Shown: positions 25,601 to 34,600 of the stretch, piece by piece
Layout of the letters: each line of letters begins with the position of its first letter
Position numbering within the stretch: the stretch's first letter is position 1
NCBI GenBank assembly: GCA_037903475.1
Contig: JBAJFG010000626.1
Span: forward strand, 496,001-560,000
DNA from: Ancylostoma caninum
Taxonomy: Eukaryota > Nematoda > Chromadorea > Rhabditida > Ancylostomatidae
Direction: 5' to 3'
DNA: 64,000 nt
The notes under the pieces: model-generated
Databases searched by the model: none
The model's input: only the letters and a program-made list of their open reading frames with translations
Told to the model about the DNA's origin: nothing
Position numbers and translations under genes: made by a program

Positions 25601-28600
25601 TGAATGTGTTCGAATTTCCGCTGATTTTCTGAAACGAAACGAACAGGCTCCATTTCTTTTTTCTCGTAATTCGAAACTCCTCTTCCAAGAATGCCAAAAG
25701 TTCCTGGTCGTCGAAATTTGAACGTTGAGCTCTGAAAAAGCGGATTACGTTGGTGAAAGTTCAAGGAGCGTTAATGTTAAGTGAGGAAAGGAGTCACGGA
25801 AAACAAACCGCATTAACTAGGCACTACCCTAGTAGATTTTCTGAGAGTATGCCGAGCTATCCTCCATGCAAGTAATTTGAGGAATGCTCGAAGAAATGCG
25901 CACATAGTGGAGAAAGCGTTGGTGAATGTAGTGGTTACTGCAAATTTGCCTAATTCACCTCAAAAGAAATTTGGAAGCGAAGTATAGCACCGGGAGAATT
26001 GTGCGCTGACTCCATTGCTTATTCTATCCGGTGTCTACTCTATCAGGTTGTTGGAAATCGATGTTGGATTTCCAAACCTCGGAATCTGGCCACTTTAGGA
26101 ACACAAACAAGAATACTTCGTCCGCATATTTTGTATTTGTTTTGAAACTTATTTTTCCAACCTTCTGAAAATTTATTCCCTTTCGGTCCTCTCAATTTTC
26201 TGGCTAGTTAGTGGAAGACTACGCGCAATTGAAAAGAAAATTCGATTGAATGCACATCATGGGAATATCGTGTTAACCAAGCTGCTTTGAGGAAAAGCAA
26301 TATTACGAGAAGAAAGCGGTAACAAAAGCCTAACGAATGCAGTTTATTGCTGGAATAAGAAACCCAGATACAGGATGTGAGCCCTCGACATTTCCCGCGG
26401 GTTTCGCGATGCTTTACCATCATATATAGGTCCTTTGTTCCTCAAAACCTTGGAGCACGAAGAAATTTCTAAAATGAAGATTTGCGTGAGTGCTGCCTTC
26501 TCTCTTCGCTGCGCTTAACCATAAATTCAAGTCCTTGGGCCGATCCTCCGGGGGAAGATGATTAAGGTGACAATACTTTCGTCTGAAACACAGTCTTCAA
26601 CTGTGAAGGTTTGAAAAAAGGACAGATCTTATTCTGCAGGAGGCAGTAAGTTAGTTGGAAGTCGGCTCTGAGCTTTGGAAGTGATATTGGTAACGGCCGA
26701 CTTCTATTTTACAAGAACCCAATATTTGTGCGTTGATGTCAGTCCTCACCACCCTGTCTGGTGCCTAAAAAGAGAACGGTAACAATTGCACTCGAGTGCA
26801 GGCGATGTTAGAAGTTGAACAGTACGCTACGAGCCATGGAGCTCACGTCGTGCGTTGCTTAATCCTGGAACTCACCCTTTCATCTTGCTTCGCACGAATA
26901 GCCCGGTGAACTTACCTTCTCAGTTTATCTATAGTTGTTTTCCAGTTGGATGACTTGTCAGAAGGATGTGAAACATTCCTTGTCGAAGATCTGATGGACG
27001 AAAATAACGCCCTTTCCGTTCACAAGCTATTGGTGACTCTCAACTCCAGGTCTGCACTAGGAACTTTCGATAATTTCAACCATGATGACCCTTTGCAGAC
27101 TTGGTTCAAAAGCGGAGCAGTACGTCAAAAAGAACTTCTCCACCGTGGCTAAGAGCGAGGAATTCCTCAAGATGTCGTATGAAGATGTGAAAATATTGCT
27201 CTCTTCCACTGACCTACACATTTCGTCCGAGCGAGAGGTGTTCCATGCGGCCATGCGTTGGATCGAGCATTGCCCGGAAAGAACGAAGCGGGCGTCAAGG
27301 TTCATATAAGTCGTTCACAGTTCGCTTGAGTAAAATGGGCATTCTCTCTCCAGTGTGTTTCATACTAATACACCTTGTGGTTGCGATTTGTTCGAGCCGA
27401 TTCGTTACAGTGTCTTGGAGTGCGTTCGTCTTTCTGCGCTCGACGAAGCCTTTTTGAAAAACATGGTTAGACACCATCCAACAATTCGTCGTCGTGGGAA
27501 CTGCCGCGATTTGTTGAGAGCCTTCCTTATTGATTTCGTGAATGATTCCAAGCTTAGCGATGAGGTAGGATCTGTCCGTATATATATGCAGTCGCGGCCA
27601 AAACGATATGATCAGCGTCATTATAAGAAGAGGATTTTTTTGCCACAACTCACTTCTGGATTCAGCTATCCAGATGAAATCTGTATGTGTAAAAGTGAAA
27701 GTTTGTATATGTGTGTGTGTGTATGTAACGAATAGAAATCACGGAGGGTGAACCGATCCGGACCAAATTTTGCATGCACATCCATGGCGGGCCGGCGGAG
27801 GTTATAGGCCACTTTCCAACTGGGATTATCGATTGATTTATCGATTATATCGATCTTATTGATTTTTCGCAATTTTTATCGAGGGGTCGGTAGGCACATG
27901 GGTACTATTGTACTTGAGCGGCCCCACTATCGACGCCAAACTCAAAATCACCGATTTCTCTGAAAACTTGCATACAGGGGTAATTCGATATGCTGATCGC
28001 GAATATTATATTCATTTCTCATGATAGTATCGATTTTATTGATTATCGATTTTTTCCCAGGTACGGATCACCTCTCGGATCTCTCTGAAAATTTGCCTAC
28101 TGAGGTTTTTGAAGGTGCTGGTTACGAATATGATGAAGATTTCGCAAGAAAAGGTCGACGTGATGGAGAAAACTCCAGTAAAGCCAGCAACTACACCGCC
28201 CTACAGATAACAATCTGGAGAAAACCAACGAAATCGAGAATGTGATGCAAAACAGCTATTATATTCGTGATTAGCAACTTCCAAAAGCTTTAGATGCACT
28301 TTTTCAGAGAGATTTGAGATACGAGTCGAATTTGGAAAAAATCGACAAAATCAATAAAATCGAGATAATCATGCGAAATGAATATAATATTCGTGACCAG
28401 CGGCGCCTCGAGTTACCCTTGTAAGCAAGTTTTCAGAGCAATCCATGATTTTGGGGTCGATAGTGGGGCCGCTCAAGTACAATAGTACCGGCACATGTCT
28501 TCTGGGGTTCCTCCGCACTTTCCTCATACGCTGAATACGAATATGGCAACCATTTCGCACGAAATAACGATTCCTCGATTTTATTGATTTTTGGCTCTTC

Positions 28601-31600
28601 TGGAGCAATGAAGACATGTCCCCTGGAGTTCCTCGATATGCTAAATATGAATATGACAATTATTCCGTACGAATACATCAATTAAATATCACAATAACTT
28701 TGCTGACTTTTCGCCCTCAGATCGGTGGGAGAGGGTTACTTGAGCTTCGCTAATATGCTGACCATCAGAATTATGGACATTTTAATGAATTTATCGGTGG
28801 TACTAATTGGCCTCAGCAGTGTGAGATAGCCGAGGTATGAAAACACCCGAGCGAAATCGGTTACGGCAGCTAGTCTCTATATATAAAGTAGTGTTTGTGC
28901 GTGTGTGTATGTATGTTCCTCGTAGAAATGACCGAGACTGAACCGATCGGGATCAAGCTTTGCTCACATACCCAACAAGGACCGGCGGAGGTTTTAGGCT
29001 ACTTTTCTCCGGAAAATATCGATTGATTTATCGATTACATTGATTTTATTGATTTTTTCCACTATTTTTGCTTAGGGATTGGCGAGAACATGTCTTCTAG
29101 GGTTCCTCAGTACGAATATGACAACCGCTCTGCGCTAAAATATCGATTAATTGATTTCATTGATGTTTTCTACTTTTGCTCAGCTGCAAGCCGGGACAAG
29201 TATACTGGGGTTCCCCAATGCTCTGAACACCAATATGAAGACCATGCTAAATTATCGACTCAATGGTTTTATCGATTTTTCCATTTCCACCACAGGGACG
29301 GATGAGAATATCCCTCGCAGGGTTTTAGAATACTTTGAACACCAATACGGCAACCATATAGTGCTGTTGGCTTATTTATTGATTTTATCGATCTTTCTAT
29401 TTCCACTCGGGGACGGGCGAGAACATGTCGACTTTGGGTCTAAAATACTCCTTACACAAATATGACAACCATTTTGCACGAAATGATCGATTCACTTGCT
29501 TTATCGAGGTCCTCGCTTTCGTGCAGGTAAAAACGAAAAGATTACCGGGATTATCTAACATAGTGGTCGCTGAATTGTGAGCGCTTCGAATGAATGTATT
29601 AATATCACCAAATACATCAGTATGAAAAACTAGGGGAGGTAAAACACCCGAGCGAAGCCGGGTATGCCATAAATATTGAAGCTTGCTAACAGCTTCCTAA
29701 CAGCAGCTTATGTGGACAAAGGCTCGATTCTAGTGGCTTTGTTAAGCCTATTCATCAATTTCCTCGACTTTCTTTGATTTCGTCCAATATCTTCACTACC
29801 ACCTCCTGAGAAAAATGAAGAGTTGATACAGACTAGACACATTGTTGGGTATTTTTTCCGTCAGATGTCATTGCTGTACTTTACTTTGCTGCTCAAATGC
29901 GAGGACCAAAACAAATTGTCGAATTTACCAAAAAAAACTATTTTGTTGTATTTAAAGAACATTGGGAGCGTTACAGTTGCTATTTCAATCTTCAAATAGT
30001 GGGTAGTAGTGGATATCATAGAAATTTTCCTCGTCGGAGCGGTTGCCTTTTGTTCGAGATTATTGAGAAGTCTTTTTTTTTCTCACTTTTTCGGGCTTTT
30101 TGGTAATCTCACTTCTTAATTTAAAGGGGGAAACCACAGAACACGACTATTACACAAATTGATCGCTCAAAATGAGGTTTAGAATAATTTCTGTGCGAAT
30201 GGAAATGAGGCGATACAAATGAGGACCACCATATTGGTATTCTCATCACATCCTGAAATTTCGGGCCAAATGGCTCAATCCCAAGTTAAGTTATAATCAA
30301 AATATCCGCCTTCAACGTGCCCCAGATCATATGTTATTGACCGCAACTGTAACTGAATGTTATATATGGATGTTTTTACCTATACAAGTACGCTTGCATG
30401 TAATGCCTAGAAATCCTAGAGAATTAAGCGGTTCGAACCTGATTTGGCCATGTAGACCGTTCCGAGACCGGTAAGGGTTATGAGCTGCTGTTAGGTTGAG
30501 GAAAGTCCAATAGCGCAGTCCAGGAGATGCAGTATCTATTAATCAGTGACTTTCCTTCTTCTTCCACACTAACAACCAACACTCTCGTTAGAGTATTCGG
30601 CTTGCTGTGGGTCAAAACAGCCACCCATTCAAATTTTGCCTCCGTCGAACTTTTTGGACCTTTCCTTCCCTAAAGAATGATTGTTCCACGGGAGCCAACA
30701 ATATTCTGGTAGTGTCAAGTCTTGGACATCACACGGTAAATTAAAGCACACTCAAGTCCAGACCTGGAAATGGATGCAATCAACGGATTAATTGTCACCC
30801 TCAGTTTCGGTTCAGTTACCCAACTTCGAGCGTATTTTCGAAGAGTCAGTTTTTGCGCGGATGTAGCCAAGTGGCAAAACAAATTTTCTCTGACGGCATT
30901 ACATAGAGTTTGATGCAATGTTAGCGGAAATACCCTTTGTTCCAAGCTGTATAGCATAGGGGAGGAAATTCCACAATTTTGATGTCGTCTTCCAATTTTT
31001 TAAAACCGGAGATTGATGGAAATTGAAATCTTTTAATTAGATGCGCTATGGAATGCTCTTCGAAATGAGTGGACTTCTGAAAATTTTCAACATGGTTGAT
31101 AAGCTTAATCACGAAGACCGCGGATTTTTATAATTGCTCAACCTAATATAAACCTGATTTTAAAGAGTAGTTTATCAATTGAATTGAGTGAAGATCTGTT
31201 TATTAGCGTTGTTTTGGTTCATCTCTTCATCGTTTTGCATTCACAGTCAAAAGCTGTTTTTAGTTAAAGTGAGGATAAAAGAGAGGAAGGGATAGAGGAT
31301 AGTGGAGCGAAGCGGAGGGAGCCAATGAATGGATGGAATAGGAGACGCAAAGGGTGACAGGTGCATAGGATCACAGTAGGCTGCGAGTTGCTCGGGTGGG
31401 ACTCTGAGGAGGACTCGTACTTGTTACATGTTCTGTGGAAACTAGTAATGAAACGTGGCAGGATTCTTAAAGAATGCACTATGGCGCTCACTTAATGCTG
31501 AGTTAAGCAGCTGTCATCATAGATTCATAAAAAAAATAGTGAAAAATTTCGCGAATAGACTTGTCTATACGAAACGCTGCGAAAACGAATGAATTTTCAT

Positions 31601-34600
31601 AAAATGGCCAGAAATGTTTTTTTTTTGTTGCTGCAAGGGATAAGTAAAAGTTTGGAGGCTGGTTTGTCGAGAGAAGCGATTACCAGTGAAAACTCACAAA
31701 TGTTTTACTATTTAGCAATGTGCTCAGGCCTTTACTTTGTTCCGTGGTCGTGCAGACAGCAGTGATTTAGGTCAACCAAGCTCTAAAGTCCAAACTGCTT
31801 CCTGCTCAACGGCTCACGTCGCCCACCTCGCTTTCCTTGGGCCCACGTCACTGCTGCTGCTGTTCCATATTCATTACAGGTATCCTGAGTTGCCATTAGC
31901 AGTGTCTTTTCCACGTGCCATTTCGTCATTCAGCTGAAACTCAATCTCATCTAATTACTAGAGGAGTGAGATATTACCCATCAATTAGGCCACTTATACA
32001 TAGGTACGCTTTTCGGGTAAAATAGATTGAATTTTAAAAAAAGCCACCATACTGTATGTATGTATGTAACTTGAAATCTACCTTCACCCTTAGTAAACCT
32101 TCAACATCTTCCACACAGGAGATGCACGTCGTATTGAGGTAGCTGGTTGTGATGTAAACTAAGATAGCAGTTCACACAAACAAGGCATTTATATTCGTTA
32201 CTGAGCGATAAAACACAAATAGACATCCGCCGGTAGTCCGTGTTCTGAATTTTTGTGCTTTACTTTGTCAACTTAAAGTAATCGAGAGGATTCGGACGCA
32301 TTAGTTATGAACGTTTCTATCAGGACACGAAAAAAATCTCCACTAATCGGGAAGAAGTCCAATTTTGATACAGTATTGCTTGTGTTGTCGCAGAATGAGC
32401 GCTTTCCATTCGAACATGAAACTGACTACTAGTGCAAAAGCACTGACAGCAGCTATGTGTACACTATCCTTTTATTTATGAGTGTTCAGTTGTGGAAATT
32501 GAACACCGAGAAGCATGATGGCGCAGTGTGATGAATGATGTCCATCACGGCTCTCGTTGCGCGTTCATGTGCTACTTCAGGCTACCTTTTGCTAATGAGT
32601 GAGAACCAACACAATGTATTAGGTTGGTGCACAATTAATGCGACGTATTTCGCGACTCCTTTTCTAGTTGAAAATTAACGCTTCTTGAACGGTTTCTTCG
32701 TGTGAATAATCCTCTTCTTTCACTAAGTAGCGGTGCTACCGAAAATCATATCTACATTCCTCATCTCACGCTCCCAACTCGGGAAAGCATGGAGTGCAGC
32801 GCAGTGATCCGGCGATCTCAACGAAATTTTGGCTGAAGAAAAAACAGCTAAGCCAAGTCGGAAGATGTTTGAGTACTTCGAGTAGGAAGATGCAATCCCG
32901 CAGATGGAGAAGGAACAGATCTACGATCAAATTTCGAGGACCACGAACTCTTGGCGGCCGTGGAAGGGAAGAGGTTCGAGATTCTCCAGGAAAGGAGCCT
33001 ACTCGTTGTGCTACAGAAAATAGGTGGAAGTTGAACATTATTCCTGTCTAAGAGTTCATGCTGACCTACTCGACCAATTTCCATGCTTCTCTAAGCCTTT
33101 CGAGAGGAAGAAACATGGTCGAATGGTCCACATTGAAGAGTCCGGAGAGCATTCTTGTTGTCAAGCTTTCGTCCCCTTCCAGGCTGCCCAAAATTCCTGG
33201 TGCTTGGAATTTGATGGTCAACCTCTTCATTCTCGATCTGTGAAGCTCGTAACTTACGAATATGAACAAGCTTTCAATTTAGCCTTGCTGATTGGTCCAT
33301 CTTTGAAAAGCTCACTGAGATCGCGAAATGACCGTACTGCATTCCAACTTTCCCGAAGTGACAGAGCATATTATGGCCGATTTGGATGCGGGTTTCGATA
33401 GCCGCCCCTTGAATAAGTAGAAAGAGAGGATTGTTTTCATGAAAAAAAACCACTGGAAAAGCTTCAATTTTCATTAAGAAAAGAAGTCGCCAGAAAAGCC
33501 GCATTAATTATGCATCAACCTAATAATTTAAATGATGACGGAGAAGTAGTCACCTCCTGGATATAAGTCGGTCTGGGTTTGAAATTCGGGAAGCTGGGTT
33601 CCATCTGGAGGCACAACTCCCTCTATGATTTTTACTTTTTGCAAAACATCTGGAGTTGTTAAGAATTATAAGGATTTTGGGCATGTCGAAAGCGGTCACG
33701 CTGGTGTGAAGAACCGTACAGATGTTGTCACTGCTGAAAATTGTGCTTCAACCATGTCCCGCTCAGTGGGTCGTTTCATATCTGAATCTCCAGCTGTTGT
33801 TGGAAGACGACAGTGCAAACCAGTTAAAAAGATCTTGACTTTTAAGATGTTGAAAGTAATAACATTCTTAGTAGGTGTTGTTCAAGCAGTGAGCCAGAAA
33901 GGGGCATCAAAACTCGAGCTGCATTTGCAGCTCGAAAATTAAATATTTTAAATTAAGCTTTTATATATGCGGTGATTGTAGGTGGTTGCGAAGGTCAAAA
34001 TGAGTACTCTTCCGAATTTGACGAGTATGATCCACTCGTGAAGAGGTGGACCACCATGCAGCCGATGAACGCTGCTCGGGCTTTTCATGCTATTACAGAG
34101 AACGACGGAAAGGTGAGTTGCAATGGGACTTTTCGTATGCAAGTTTATTCTAGCTTACTAGCAGTTCTCCTTTGCGCTTCGAAACAGGGCCTACCGACAT
34201 TCAAAACCATATGTGATTATACGCTCCCATGTGAAATTGTCAGCATACACTTGACTGGATTGCTCTGGCGCTCACCTTGCTTTCGAAGTGTAAGGTTTCT
34301 TACCTCTTGTATTCCTTGATTCCCTTTCTTTAGGTTTATGTTATTGGTGGAAAGAACGAAAAAGGCTACCTCAACAGCGTGGAATTTTAAGATCCCGTTG
34401 AGAGAAAATGGGAAGAGGTGCTTCTTTGTGGATGGTTTTCTCAATCAATCCAAGCGTGGGCGTTCTCATCTCTTAGATCTTCAGGTGGCTCCCATGAGGG
34501 AAAGACGCGCTGAATCTGCCGCTGTATCTCTGCAGAACAAACTGTATGTGTGCGGCGGTCATAGAAGGAGCACTAGTTTGGCCTCCGTAGAAGTTAGCTC

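Noticed and set aside
27245..27457. Open frame with VRLSKMGILSP that resembles the end of a BACK domain and would imply a frameshift in the KLHL gene
   Set aside because: Splicing 27299 to 27411 gives a better family match (SVLECVRLSALDEAFL) with correct phase, so the resemblance is chance inside an intron.
32766..33401. Frames inside the mariner-like element as transposase
   Set aside because: None shows the HPPYSPDL-type or DDD/DDE landmarks of mariner transposases.
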